From assembly GCF_015999265.1 (NCBI RefSeq), contig NZ_JAEAGR010000014.1, positions 1-64,000 of the forward strand: DNA of 64,000 bases, read 5' to 3'. Source of the DNA: Mobilitalea sibirica. Lineage in GTDB: Bacteria; Bacillota; Clostridia; Lachnospirales; Lachnospiraceae. This document shows positions 9,505-18,969 of this stretch, in pieces. Position numbers and translations under genes: made by a program. Positions within the stretch are counted from its first letter, which is position 1; each line of letters begins with the position of its first letter. The notes beneath the pieces are model-generated. The model was not told the DNA's origin, did not search any database, and was given only the letters and a program-made list of their open reading frames with translations.

Positions 9505-10081
9505 TCAAATCACCACCTATCTTAAGAAAATTCTTCATAATCTCCATACCTTTCGGAGTTAATATAGACTCCGGATGGAACTGTAGTCCGTATATTTCAT
9601 ATTCTCTATGCTTTACGGCCATGATTTCACCGTCATCATCCTCTGCAATCACCAAAAGTTCATCGGGTAAAGTTCCTTTTTTCGCTATTAAAGAATGATA
9701 TCTGGCAGCTTCAATCATAGGTGGTAAACCATGAAAGATGAGACTTGCGTTAGCGATATGAATGTTACTCATCTTCCCATGCATCAATCGTTTTGCTAAG
9801 GTGATTTCTGCGCCAAAGACCTCACAGATTGCCTGATGTCCCAGACAAACACCGAGAATTGGAACTAATCCTTTCATCTCCTTGATAATATCTTCGCTCA
9901 CCCCTGCATCCTTCGGGTATCCGGGACCCGGAGAGATAATGATATGGGAGGGATTTAAGCATTTAATTTCATCTACCTTCATGGCATCATTACGAATTAC
10001 CCTGATATCCTTTGTTATACTTCCTGCCAGCTGTACTAAATTATAGGTAAAACTGTCATAGTTATCGATGATAAGAATCAT
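9482..10081 (-). CDS. trpG: Anthranilate synthase glutaminase component
   Basis: Class I glutamine amidotransferase that supplies ammonia to TrpE. The catalytic triad is visible: Cys in GVCLGHQAI, His and Glu in LQFHPESIL; the oxyanion loop is SPGPGYP. 199 aa, usual for TrpG/PabA. The ATG overlaps the trpE stop (4 bases), so the two subunits are translationally coupled. A shared role as PabA for folate cannot be excluded because no separate pabA is in the window. Confidence 0.95.
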   Translation of the reverse strand: MILIIDNYDSFTYNLVQLAGSITKDIRVIRNDAMKVDEIKCLNPSHIIISPGPGYPKDAGVSEDIIKEMKGLVPILGVCLGHQAICEVFGAEITLAKRLMHGKMSNIHIANASLIFHGLPPMIEAARYHSLIAKKGTLPDELLVIAEDDDGEIMAVKHREYEIYGLQFHPESILTPKGMEIMKNFLKIGGDLNDTTGNL

Positions 10082-11538
10082 AACTCATCCACCTCCCTTG
10101 CTCTCATAACTGCTTCCATCAAAGCTTTCGCTTTATTTTCTGATTCCTCATATTCCTTACCTGGAATACTGTCTGCTACAATACCGCTTCCGGCCTGGAC
10201 ATATACTTTACCATCCTTTTTCACAGCCATTCGAATAGCAATACAGGTATCCATATTACCGGCAAAATCTATATATCCGATGGCTCCCCCATAAATTCCT
10301 CTGGGAACGGTCTCTAACTCTTCAATAATCTCACAAGCTCTTATTTTGGGAGCACCGGAGAGGGTTCCTGCAGGAAGCAAAGCTTCTATGGCATCAAAAG
10401 CATCTTTATCTTTATGCAGCTGTCCTTTTACCTCAGATGTTATGTGCATGATTCTTGAATACTTTAATATTTTCATATAATCTGTTACCTGAACCCCTGA
10501 AAATTCTGATATCCTACCGATATCATTCCTTGCTAAATCCACCAACATATTGTGTTCTGCCAATTCTTTCTCATCCTCCAATAGCTCAGTTTCAAAGGCA
10601 TGATCCTCCATCTCATCCTTACCTCTGGGTCTTGAGCCTGCGATCGGAAATGTGGTAAGTACTCCATCCTTTAACCTGACCAAGGTCTCCGGAGATGCAC
10701 TCATTAGCTGAATATCCTTGTTTTGCATAAAAACCATATATGGAGATGGATTTGTTGTCCGAAGCACCCGGTAAGCATTTAACAAGCTATCGTTATATTC
10801 CGTTTCAAACCGTCTAGAGATTACAGCCTGAAAGATATCTCCGTTCACAATGTAATCCTTCGTTTTATCCACCATGTTTTCGAATTCTTCTTTTGTTACA
10901 TTACAGGTAAATGAGGGCTCACTATTCAATTCGGTCTTTTCCCCCGGTAATGGGTCATGAATTAAACGTACGATATTTTCAATGTTTGCCATAGCTTTAC
11001 CGTAATTCTCCATCACCTTATCGGTGTGCATATTTACGACGATACTGATCATTTGCTTTAAATGATCATAAGCAATCACTTTGTCAAACAGCATTAAATC
11101 AAAGTCATTAAAATCACTATCCTTTAACTTTAAGACCGGCTCTGCATAACCTATCATACTGTAGGAGAAATAACCGACTAAACCTCCGGTAAAGGGCGGC
11201 ATACCCTTAAGCTTAGGTGCCTTATATTTATTTAAGAGTTCCCTCAAAACCTCATAGGGTTTATCCGTATGAAAAGATTTCTTCTCTCCATTGTCAAGGG
11301 TTATCTTCCCATTTTTACAGGTTACATGTAACACCGGATTATATCCTAAAAAGGAATATCTGCCCCATTTTTCTCCACCCTCTATACTTTCAAGCAAATA
11401 ATATTTCTGACTGATTTTTGAAAGCTTTCGAAGTAGCGTAATCGGCGTAATGATATCTGCATAGATTTCTTTACAGATAGGTATCATACTATACTTTTTT
11501 GCCAATAATTCAATTTCATTACAGGTTGGTTTTAACAT
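10078..11538 (-). CDS. trpE: Anthranilate synthase component I
   Basis: Makes anthranilate from chorismate with ammonia from TrpG; first step of the pathway. The N-terminal LLES motif (YYLLESIEGG) is the tryptophan feedback site in this family. The C-terminal chorismate-binding domain has ISRRFETEY, PSPYMVFM, IAGSRPRGKDE and GTLSGAPKIRACEIIEELE. 486 aa. AAGGTG lies 6 bases before the ATG. First gene of the operon, 60 bases beyond the T-box terminator. Confidence 0.96.
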   Translation of the reverse strand: MLKPTCNEIELLAKKYSMIPICKEIYADIITPITLLRKLSKISQKYYLLESIEGGEKWGRYSFLGYNPVLHVTCKNGKITLDNGEKKSFHTDKPYEVLRELLNKYKAPKLKGMPPFTGGLVGYFSYSMIGYAEPVLKLKDSDFNDFDLMLFDKVIAYDHLKQMISIVVNMHTDKVMENYGKAMANIENIVRLIHDPLPGEKTELNSEPSFTCNVTKEEFENMVDKTKDYIVNGDIFQAVISRRFETEYNDSLLNAYRVLRTTNPSPYMVFMQNKDIQLMSASPETLVRLKDGVLTTFPIAGSRPRGKDEMEDHAFETELLEDEKELAEHNMLVDLARNDIGRISEFSGVQVTDYMKILKYSRIMHITSEVKGQLHKDKDAFDAIEALLPAGTLSGAPKIRACEIIEELETVPRGIYGGAIGYIDFAGNMDTCIAIRMAVKKDGKVYVQAGSGIVADSIPGKEYEESENKAKALMEAVMRAREVDEL

Positions 11539-11599
11539 ATTCTACACCTTATTTTCATTGATGGGATGAAAATTCCTTTCTTTTTTATTATTTAAAGTG

Positions 11600-11893
11600 A
11601 TTTAAGGGTATAAAAAAAGCCCTTGCCCCTGCATTCTACAGGGACAAAAGCTCTAGCTTCTGCGGTACCACCCAAATTGACGTACTATAAATACGACCAC
11701 TCATTTTGCATACCATCATATGCACCCTACTGATAACGGACAGGGTTCCCGTAAGCGCCTACTTTCATGCTATGATTTCGGGCTTCCCTCTCAAGTCCAT
11801 TCAGAATAATCTTCGTAACCGCACTCGCACCAACGGCGGCTCTCTGTATACAAATAATTAATCTTACTCGTCTTGATCAACGGTTTTTGTATT
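11600..11893 (-). promoter_or_regulatory. Tryptophan T-box leader with terminator
   Basis: Minus-strand leader of the trp operon. The T-box sequence GGGTGGTACCGCAGAAGC lies at about 11658-11675. It is followed by a hairpin (TTGTCCCTG with CAGGGGCAA) and a run of seven T, the terminator. A GAATGGAC specifier loop gives the codon UGG at 11797-11799, matching tRNA-Trp. Known T-boxes let transcription continue when uncharged tRNA pairs with the specifier and the antiterminator; the GTCCC in the terminator arm can pair with the T-box GGTGG side. So the operon should turn on when tryptophan is scarce. Confidence 0.93.
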
Positions 11894-11899
11894 AAACGG

Positions 11900-11929
11900 A
11901 TTATAGCAGAGAACAAACTTATTTGTCAA
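11900..11929 (-). promoter_or_regulatory. Sigma-A promoter of the trp operon
   Basis: TTGACA (11924-11929) and TATAAT (11900-11905) are both perfect consensus, spaced 18. The -35 box lies inside the last codons of the upstream GGDEF/HD-GYP gene, so no terminator fits between that gene and the trp leader. Confidence 0.85.
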
Positions 11930-14414
11930 TAATATTTTCAATATTCTCCAAAAATATTTTTACAATATTCGGATCAAATTGTTTACCAGCATTTATACTA
12001 ATCTCTTCTAGTGCTTCTTCCACTTTCATTGCTTTTCGATAAGGTCTGTCTTGAGTCATAGCGTCGAAAGCATCCGCAATTGCAATAATACGTGACAAAA
12101 TGGGTATTTCTTCACCCTGAAGTCCCTGAGGATATCCTTTTCCATCCCATCTTTCATGATGACAAAGGATATAATCAGCAATTGGAGCAAGTTCAGGTGT
12201 TGACATTGCAATACGGTAACCCATTTCAGGATGTTTCTTCATTTCTATCCATTCTTCCTCTGACAACTTACCCGGTTTATTTAATATAGTGTCACTGATA
12301 CCAATCTTACCGATATCATGTAGGGTAGATAAGAGTTCGAGTTCATTCAACTGTTCGTTCATAAGATTCATCTTATACCCAATTGATTTCGAAATGGAAA
12401 TTAATCTACCGGCATGCGCTTCCGTTTCATGGCTTTTTTCACATAGTGTAGTTTTCATAGATGAGATCAGTGAACTATGAAGGCTTCTGCTTTCTAAAAG
12501 CTTTTTCCTGTACATACTCTGTTCAGCTTCTTTTATTATATTTTCTAAAGAGATCTTCGAATTGGTCTTAGTCGCACATCCCAGAGAAATGCTGATATGA
12601 TATGCATCATCTGTTGAATGATTATTATATTCCTTACAGGTAGAATTAATTAAATTAATAATATCACAGGCATCTTCATATCGTGTATTGGGTAAAAGGA
12701 TGCTAAATTCATCTCCTCCCGTCCGAGCTAATACATCCTCTTTCCTTATGCAGGATTTTAAAATATTCGCAATAGCATTAATAAACTTATCGCCTTCCTG
12801 ATGTCCCATGGCTGAATTTATTAGTTTAAGACCATTAATATCACCTACGATAACTGACAATGGATATTTTTCTTCTTTATCAAGAAGTACCTTGTTTTCA
12901 TCAAAATATCTTCGATTATGAATACCAGTTAATGCATCATGATAAGTAAGATAGAGAATTTCTTTTTCTCTCTTCTTCTGAATTGTGATATCAATAATTA
13001 ATCCTTCAATAGCCTCCACCTTACCATCTTCATCATATACGCCCTGTCCCTGCTCCAATACCCACTTTTCCTCATTCCTGGTAGTTGTGATAGGATATTC
13101 TTCTCGAAAGATTTTTCTCTCCTTTATAGCATCTGTCCATTTATTCCAGATATAATCCTGATAATCCTCATTTATAATATCATTATAGGCTATAACTTTA
13201 TTTTCAATAAAACACTCAGGCCTATAACCGGTTAATTCATAACAGCCTTCAGATACAAAATGCATTGTCCACTGTCTGTCATAATCACATCGATAAGCCA
13301 TGCCCGGTAAATTAGATAATAACATCGCATTGCTTCTTTCACTTTCCAATAAATTCTTTTCTGCCTGAACTCGGTCTGATAAATCCTCAATGATACACAG
13401 ATGACTTAAATAGTTATTCTTTTCAAGTTTTAGTGGTGCTAAAGTCATATTAGCCCAAATGATCTCTCCGTTTGGTCTGATATATCTTTTTTTAATAGTA
13501 TATCCATTAATCTCACCTGCCTTGAACTGGATAAATTTGTCTTTATCTTCTTTTATATCATCAGGATGGGTGATATCAATCCAACTTTGATTAACTAACT
13601 CATTCTTCTTTCTTCCTACTATTTCTTCATACTTGGGATTGACATCTAATATATTATCTCTAAGATTACCAAAGGCAATCCCGAACGGTGATTGTTCAAA
13701 TATAGTTCGAAAGAGTTCTTCTTTTTCTGTCAAGTTCTCGTTTACAATTGCCAGCTTTTTCTTTTCATCCATTAGAGCTCTGTTTTTTAAAATCAACAGA
13801 GATACTGTAATATAAAGTAAGATAAAGAATATAACAACAAAACCTGCCAGGATTGTACTTTGAATTGCAGCGTCATCCCAGTCATTAGCCGGATAATCCA
13901 TCCCAAATACTGCTATTATTTCCTCTGACGTATCATCTTTTATGGGAACTAGAATACTTACCCAGGTCCCCCAACGATCCTTTGCAGGTTCTGTTACAAT
14001 AGGTTCTTGCTGCTCCATTGCCTGATAAATAAATACATCAGCTTCACTATATAACTGTCCCGGTGGAGAATAATCATCGGAAGTTGCAGGCTCTGAATCA
14101 ACCAAAAAGAAAATTTTACCGTCTATTTTAGTATATAGATAGGCAAAGCGGACTTTCGGGTTAATTTTTATTAGCTTTTGCAGACTGTTTTTAAGCTGTT
14201 TATATTCTATTTTATGGATGCCCTGTCCTGTAGCCTCCAGTTTATGGATCACATCCGGTTGTAAACTGGATTCCGCAGTCAATGCTATCTTTAAAGCATG
14301 ATTTCTGGTTGATTTCAAACTAGCTCTCCAAATGTATAAAACAAGAGCACATCCTATTAAAATTAATACAATGAAACTCAAGTAAAAATATAACTTATTC
14401 GGTTTAATTTTCAT
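11919..14414 (-). CDS. Membrane PAS-GGDEF-HD-GYP protein
   Basis: Dual-domain c-di-GMP enzyme of 831 aa. An N-terminal membrane helix (about 9-30), an extracellular sensor region (about 31-190) and a second helix (about 190-212) come first. Two PAS domains (about 235-350 and 360-480), a GGDEF cyclase domain with intact GGDEF motif near residue 567, and an HD-GYP phosphodiesterase domain with HDIGKIG near 695 and HHERWDGKGYP near 757 follow. Both making and breaking of c-di-GMP look possible; which dominates is unknown. It stands between the trp operon and a second c-di-GMP gene in the same direction; with 41 bases between, they may be co-transcribed. Confidence 0.9.
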   Translation of the reverse strand: MKIKPNKLYFYLSFIVLILIGCALVLYIWRASLKSTRNHALKIALTAESSLQPDVIHKLEATGQGIHKIEYKQLKNSLQKLIKINPKVRFAYLYTKIDGKIFFLVDSEPATSDDYSPPGQLYSEADVFIYQAMEQQEPIVTEPAKDRWGTWVSILVPIKDDTSEEIIAVFGMDYPANDWDDAAIQSTILAGFVVIFFILLYITVSLLILKNRALMDEKKKLAIVNENLTEKEELFRTIFEQSPFGIAFGNLRDNILDVNPKYEEIVGRKKNELVNQSWIDITHPDDIKEDKDKFIQFKAGEINGYTIKKRYIRPNGEIIWANMTLAPLKLEKNNYLSHLCIIEDLSDRVQAEKNLLESERSNAMLLSNLPGMAYRCDYDRQWTMHFVSEGCYELTGYRPECFIENKVIAYNDIINEDYQDYIWNKWTDAIKERKIFREEYPITTTRNEEKWVLEQGQGVYDEDGKVEAIEGLIIDITIQKKREKEILYLTYHDALTGIHNRRYFDENKVLLDKEEKYPLSVIVGDINGLKLINSAMGHQEGDKFINAIANILKSCIRKEDVLARTGGDEFSILLPNTRYEDACDIINLINSTCKEYNNHSTDDAYHISISLGCATKTNSKISLENIIKEAEQSMYRKKLLESRSLHSSLISSMKTTLCEKSHETEAHAGRLISISKSIGYKMNLMNEQLNELELLSTLHDIGKIGISDTILNKPGKLSEEEWIEMKKHPEMGYRIAMSTPELAPIADYILCHHERWDGKGYPQGLQGEEIPILSRIIAIADAFDAMTQDRPYRKAMKVEEALEEISINAGKQFDPNIVKIFLENIENIIDK

Positions 14415-14455
14415 ATTATATTCCTCAACTTTCTAAGTTGTTGTTTTATCATTTG

Positions 14456-17400
14456 TTAATTGATAAGTGAATTAAAATATGCTTTAATTGAACTTGAAAC
14501 AAATGCCCCTTCCTGAAAACCTCGATTATTCTTTAGTTTAATTTGATATTGATTCAAAATCTTTGTAACATTCATTCGGTCATTTTCATCAAAGGTAAAT
14601 TCTATACCGTACTCATAATAATTCTCTTCCAACTCAGCCGACCATGCAGGGCATCCAAACACCTTTAACGTAGTGCCTAAAAGTTGCGTTGTAAATTGTA
14701 ATATAATATCTCTCCTAACAGGAAAACGTATATTAGATATAAAGCATAATCCACCAGGTCCCATATTCTTAATAAGTACTTTTGAGTTACCTACTCCAGC
14801 TTGTTTTTCGCCTATTTTCAAGATAGTAATCGTTCCCTCGAGTAACTCGTGAAATTGTACTCTAAAATACTTTCTTCTTTCAACGAATGGTTTTTCATCC
14901 ACATTGTTCACTATTTGAGGTTTACAAAATCTCTTCCTAAGAAGCTTTTTACATTCTAAAGCACTAACAGGTCGGCTATAAAGAAATCCCTGACCAACAT
15001 GGCAGTTTAGTCTTCTTAGCATTAGAAGTTGCTCCCAGTCTTCAATTCCCTCTGCAACTATTTTAATTCGAAGTTCTTGAGCCATTTTTATAATAGCAGT
15101 AATAATAATAAGACTTCTTTCATCTGTTGACATATTCATAATAAATGATCTATCTATTTTAATAACATCAATGTGCATATTATTTAAGTAAGCCAACGAT
15201 GAAAAACCGGTTCCAAAATCATCAAGAGCTATATGTATCCCCATCTCTCTAAGCTTTTTAATATCTGATATCACATTATCAAGACGATCAATTAATACAC
15301 TCTCCGTTATTTCAATAATAATAAAGTTCGGATCTAACTGAAATTCATTTATAATTGATTTTATATTATCAACAAAGTCTTTCTCATAAAACTGGAGAGC
15401 GGAATAATTCAATGAAACCTTTATACTTGGTAACTTTTCTGCAATCCACTGCTTATAATTACGACACGCCTCTTTTAGCATCCATTTACCAAGTTCTATT
15501 ATTAATCCTGTTTCACTTGCTATTGATAGAAATTCATTCGGTGGTACTAACCCCCATACCGGATGCTCCCAGCGTATTAATGCTTCTACTGCCAAGATTT
15601 CATTCGTCTTAAGGTCAACCAATGGTTGATAATATATTCTTATCTGCTCCCTTTCAATCGCTTTATGAAGATCATTTCTCAGTTCAAAGTCCTTATAATT
15701 ATTTATTCCCATATCAGGTGAATAAAATTGATATTTATTTTTACCCCTTTCTCTGGATCTAATTAATGCAGAATTTGCATGCTTCATTAATGCTATAAAG
15801 TTTTGACCATCTTCTGGATAAGTGCTAATCCCAAGACTCACAGCTATAAACAATTCATAATTATCAACTTTAAATGATTGGGAAAACAAATTAACTATAT
15901 CCTGAGCGATACGTTCGCAGTTTATTTTCGAATTATTGTCAAGTATAATAACAAATTGATCAGTCGAGTATCTGCATAGAAAAACATCTTTACTTAAATA
16001 TTCCTTTAATCTTTTCGTAAACTTGACAAGTAATTGATCGGCTGCCTTATATCCTAGAGAATCTTGAATAAACTTATATTCATTCATTTCTATTAAGATC
16101 AAAGTAGTTGAAAGCTTACTACTGCTACTACTGGGTTGCTGTATCATTCTTTTTTCCATATAATACCGATTGGGTAATTTCGTCAGCTCATCATGAGTAG
16201 CTATATAAATCATTTTTCTTTCTGCCTCTATGCGATCTGTAATATTATTCCAATATACTGCAATCCCCTTAATATCCGGATCAGATAAATAATTTGTCAT
16301 TTTTATTTCAAAATACTTTAATTTACCAAGTCTTGTTACATAAGATATAATCTCTTTCACACTTTTATCGCTTGATTCCAAAACCGCATTTAACATATCG
16401 TTTAACTTAAATTTGTTTTTATTAGTAAAAAAAACAGAAATGTTTTTTCCAATGACCTCTTTTGCTCTAAAACCTGTATCTTCAAATGAAATATGGCTGA
16501 TATAAAATATAACTCCACTAGAAGATATCAACATAAAAAAATCTTTAGAGTCAGTTTGGAAAGACTGATTTTGCTTTTGCATCTTTTGTATCTCTATTTC
16601 AGTATGCTCCAATTTCTTTTCTAATTGCTTCTTTTCCGTTATATCCTGTATTGTACCATAGATATAAATTGGTTTTTTATTAACGTCATATATAATCTCC
16701 ATAATTTGATAAGCATTACGAATACTACCATCCGGACGTACAATACGAAATTCCATATCAAATTTATCTTCTTCCGGTGGATATTCCATAACATTCAATA
16801 TAATATGCCTATCCATTGGATGAACATATTCTAAAAATCCCTCAAAACTGTTATCATATTGTGAAGGTGTTATACCGTATATGCGATAGGTTTCATCTGA
16901 CCAATAGTGTTTTCCTGTAGATAAATCTACTTCCCAACTTCCAATATGGGCTAATGCCTGTGCATTTGATAAGTTATCTAATGCCCTTTTAATTTTAATC
17001 TCAAGTATTTTCTTTTCAGTAATATCATGAACCGTTCCCAAGATACCAACAATATCATTATTCGAATTGTAAATAGGTTCTCCTTTTCCTATAATATACT
17101 TAACAGAATTATCTTCCAGCAAAATCCGATATTCAACTTCATACGGTTGCCCTAGAAAGCATTCTCTGATTTTATTTTTAACATTTTCTTGGTCCTCCGG
17201 ATGAATTAATGAAATAAAGCTATTAAAATCTTTTTTTAAATCCTGTGGTTTCACATTATAGATATGATATACTTCCTCTGACCAGTTAATATAATCTTTA
17301 TCTTGGTAATATTTCCAACTACCAAAGCCTGCCACTTTTTGTGCCTGATTTAAATCATCACGAAACGATTTCCATTCCTTTTCTAAAGATTTTTGGTGTG

Positions 17401-17803
17401 ATATGTCCTGTATGATTCCAATGATTATATATGGATTGCCCTTATTATTATATAAAACTTTCGTTTTTTCATATATATACTTTTCTACATTGTCTGGTAA
17501 TAAGAGTCTATACTCAATATCATAATCGTTGCTATGGAGTGATTTAGAGATAGTTGTTTTTACTTTATCTAAATCATCTGGATGTACATATTTATAATAC
17601 TCCTCCAATGTTAAATTAGAATTTTTTTTCTGAATCTCAATAATATCATAGATTCCATCAGATAAAAACACTTCATCTGTAAGTAGATGATGTGTCCAAC
17701 TTCCTAAATTCATCAGTTTTTGACTATAATCCATGTTTTGCTTAAGTAAATTGTATTTTCTATTTAAATTGTCAAATACTTCGGAATCTAAAATATTATC
17801 CAT
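14456..17803 (-). CDS. Four-PAS, degenerate GGDEF, EAL and PilZ protein
   Basis: A soluble 1115-aa c-di-GMP protein. Four PAS/PAC sensor repeats fill about residues 15-540. The GGDEF domain has YSTDQF in place of GGDEF near residue 610, so it should not make c-di-GMP but may bind GTP as a regulator. The EAL domain is complete (EALIRWEHP, EITES, DDFGTGFSSL, KIDRSF, VAEGIE), so hydrolysis is expected. A C-terminal PilZ domain starts near 975 with RKYFR (RxxxR) and NMGPGG (the usual Ser is Gly), giving a c-di-GMP sensing tail. The ATG 17803 follows GGAG by 8 bases; the frame could reach 17821 but lacks a site. Confidence 0.88.
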   Translation of the reverse strand: MDNILDSEVFDNLNRKYNLLKQNMDYSQKLMNLGSWTHHLLTDEVFLSDGIYDIIEIQKKNSNLTLEEYYKYVHPDDLDKVKTTISKSLHSNDYDIEYRLLLPDNVEKYIYEKTKVLYNNKGNPYIIIGIIQDISHQKSLEKEWKSFRDDLNQAQKVAGFGSWKYYQDKDYINWSEEVYHIYNVKPQDLKKDFNSFISLIHPEDQENVKNKIRECFLGQPYEVEYRILLEDNSVKYIIGKGEPIYNSNNDIVGILGTVHDITEKKILEIKIKRALDNLSNAQALAHIGSWEVDLSTGKHYWSDETYRIYGITPSQYDNSFEGFLEYVHPMDRHIILNVMEYPPEEDKFDMEFRIVRPDGSIRNAYQIMEIIYDVNKKPIYIYGTIQDITEKKQLEKKLEHTEIEIQKMQKQNQSFQTDSKDFFMLISSSGVIFYISHISFEDTGFRAKEVIGKNISVFFTNKNKFKLNDMLNAVLESSDKSVKEIISYVTRLGKLKYFEIKMTNYLSDPDIKGIAVYWNNITDRIEAERKMIYIATHDELTKLPNRYYMEKRMIQQPSSSSSKLSTTLILIEMNEYKFIQDSLGYKAADQLLVKFTKRLKEYLSKDVFLCRYSTDQFVIILDNNSKINCERIAQDIVNLFSQSFKVDNYELFIAVSLGISTYPEDGQNFIALMKHANSALIRSRERGKNKYQFYSPDMGINNYKDFELRNDLHKAIEREQIRIYYQPLVDLKTNEILAVEALIRWEHPVWGLVPPNEFLSIASETGLIIELGKWMLKEACRNYKQWIAEKLPSIKVSLNYSALQFYEKDFVDNIKSIINEFQLDPNFIIIEITESVLIDRLDNVISDIKKLREMGIHIALDDFGTGFSSLAYLNNMHIDVIKIDRSFIMNMSTDERSLIIITAIIKMAQELRIKIVAEGIEDWEQLLMLRRLNCHVGQGFLYSRPVSALECKKLLRKRFCKPQIVNNVDEKPFVERRKYFRVQFHELLEGTITILKIGEKQAGVGNSKVLIKNMGPGGLCFISNIRFPVRRDIILQFTTQLLGTTLKVFGCPAWSAELEENYYEYGIEFTFDENDRMNVTKILNQYQIKLKNNRGFQEGAFVSSSIKAYFNSLIN

Positions 17804-17971
17804 ACTTCGCTCTCCATTCAATTAATTTTAGATATATAAGTCTTATTACCTAATATTATATATTTTTATGTCTTTTTTTACAATATATTTATATTTTATT
17901 ATTCCTATCTTTTTACTATAATTATTTATTTCCTATTAAACTCATGATCATGACATAACCTGTATTTCATA

Positions 17972-18127
17972 TTGACATTACCGCCCATATGAGGTAATAT
18001 TATAGAAATTCAAATGGCGTGAATTCATAACCAATGGACAGCTGTAAAACAAGGGTGTCTGAAGCTGTGAGTAAATTTTAATTTACTAATAATCCACAAG
18101 GAGTTGCGCTCTAAAAAAAGAAACGTG
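17972..18127 (+). pseudogene. Decayed, internally deleted copy of the DUF2294 gene
   Basis: This stretch aligns with 18176-18440, the next gene and its promoter. It keeps TTGACA, a 17-base spacer and TAATAT (17972-18000), the ATTCAAA leader, and TGAAGCTGTGAGTAAATTT. It then jumps over about 100 bases to AATCCACAAGGAGTTG, which in the intact gene lies far inside the coding region. The start codon is ATA and stop codons break the frame. It is a tandem duplicate that has lost function. Confidence 0.85.
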
Positions 18128-18175
18128 ATTAATAGTAACTTTTTATGGATAAAATTCAAATTATAGTTTATATAG

Positions 18176-18204
18176 TTGACATTAATCCATAAATAAGTTA
18201 TATT
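18176..18204 (+). promoter_or_regulatory. Sigma-A promoter of the DUF2294 gene
   Basis: TTGACA (18176-18181), 17-base spacer and TATATT (18199-18204). The same layout is kept in the decayed copy 204 bases upstream, which supports the assignment. Confidence 0.75.
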
Positions 18205-18229
18205 ATTAACATTCAAAGGTGGTGGATTC

Positions 18230-18595
18230 ATGACCAAAGGTCAACTGGAAGCAAAGCTCAGTGAAGCTGTGAGTAAATTTGAAGTTGAATATATGGGAAG
18301 AGGTCCCAAACTAATACGTACCTATGTAATTAATGATTTAATTATCGTTAGGCTTTCTAATTTTTTAAGTCCCTCTGAGTTAAAACTTACGGATAATCCA
18401 CAAGGAGTTGAATTGTTTAAAAAGGTGCGTTCTGCTCTATTTGAAGGTGGTAGAGGATATTTGGAAACATTAATAACAGATATCATAGATGTAGCCATCA
18501 TCAGCACCCATTCAGATATTAGCACAAAAACCGGTGAAAAGATTATCATTATAACCACGGATAAAAACATAGAACAATTAATATCCAAAAAATAG
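18230..18595 (+). CDS. DUF2294-family small protein
   Basis: A 121-aa soluble protein resembling the DUF2294 family, found mostly in Firmicutes and of unknown biochemical function. It starts MTKGQLEAKLSEAVSKFE, has the MGRGPKLIRTYVINDLIIVRL core and the VDVAIIS-like end (DVAIISTHSDIST). No membrane or secretion signal. GGTGG is the likely ribosome site, 6 bases before the ATG. It is a single-gene unit with its own promoter and terminator, and has a broken tandem copy upstream. Confidence 0.75.
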   Translation: MTKGQLEAKLSEAVSKFEVEYMGRGPKLIRTYVINDLIIVRLSNFLSPSELKLTDNPQGVELFKKVRSALFEGGRGYLETLITDIIDVAIISTHSDISTKTGEKIIIITTDKNIEQLISKK

Positions 18596-18636
18596 ACCCG
18601 GAAGACAATGCAAAGTAGCAAAGCTAAGTTGTAAGT

Positions 18637-18682
18637 AAGCCGATATCTTAGAATGATGTTTTCTAATGATATCGGCTTTTTG
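18637..18682 (+). terminator. Terminator after the DUF2294 gene
   Basis: AAGCCGATATC and GATATCGGCTT arms (11 bp perfect) followed by TTT. Confidence 0.85.
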
Positions 18683-18805
18683 TAAAATACCCTATAATGT
18701 TTGTCTTGAATTAATATATATATATTAGAATTACATATCATTATTAGTATAAAATACAAAAAACAATATTAAGTAATAACCTTTACGTGTTTCATTATGG
18801 TGGAA

Positions 18806-18896
18806 AATGTAATCTAAAAAAACTTATTTTAATTTTCTTAGTGCATAATTGTAATCTAGTGCACGAAAAATAAATATAGTTTAGGAAGATTACATT
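18806..18896. promoter_or_regulatory. Repeated TGTAATCT words upstream of the DUF4914 operon
   Basis: AATGTAATCT (18806-18815), ATTGTAATCTA (18848-18858) and the inverted AGATTACATT (18887-18896) lie in the 160 bases before the operon. The outer pair forms a 10-bp inverted repeat. This could be an operator for an unknown regulator; nothing else supports it. Confidence 0.4.
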
Positions 18897-18969
18897 TATC
18901 TATAGAAGCTTTTGAGGAATTGTATAACAATTAATTAAAGGGACTAAATTTTAAGAAAAGGAGTTTTAT

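Noticed and set aside
18025-18237. A 70-residue minus-strand open frame
   Set aside because: It lies across the decayed DUF2294 copy and the promoter of the real gene, has no ribosome site and no family likeness.
18322-18759. A 145-residue minus-strand open frame
   Set aside because: It is antisense to the DUF2294 gene and crosses its terminator; composition is that of a chance frame.
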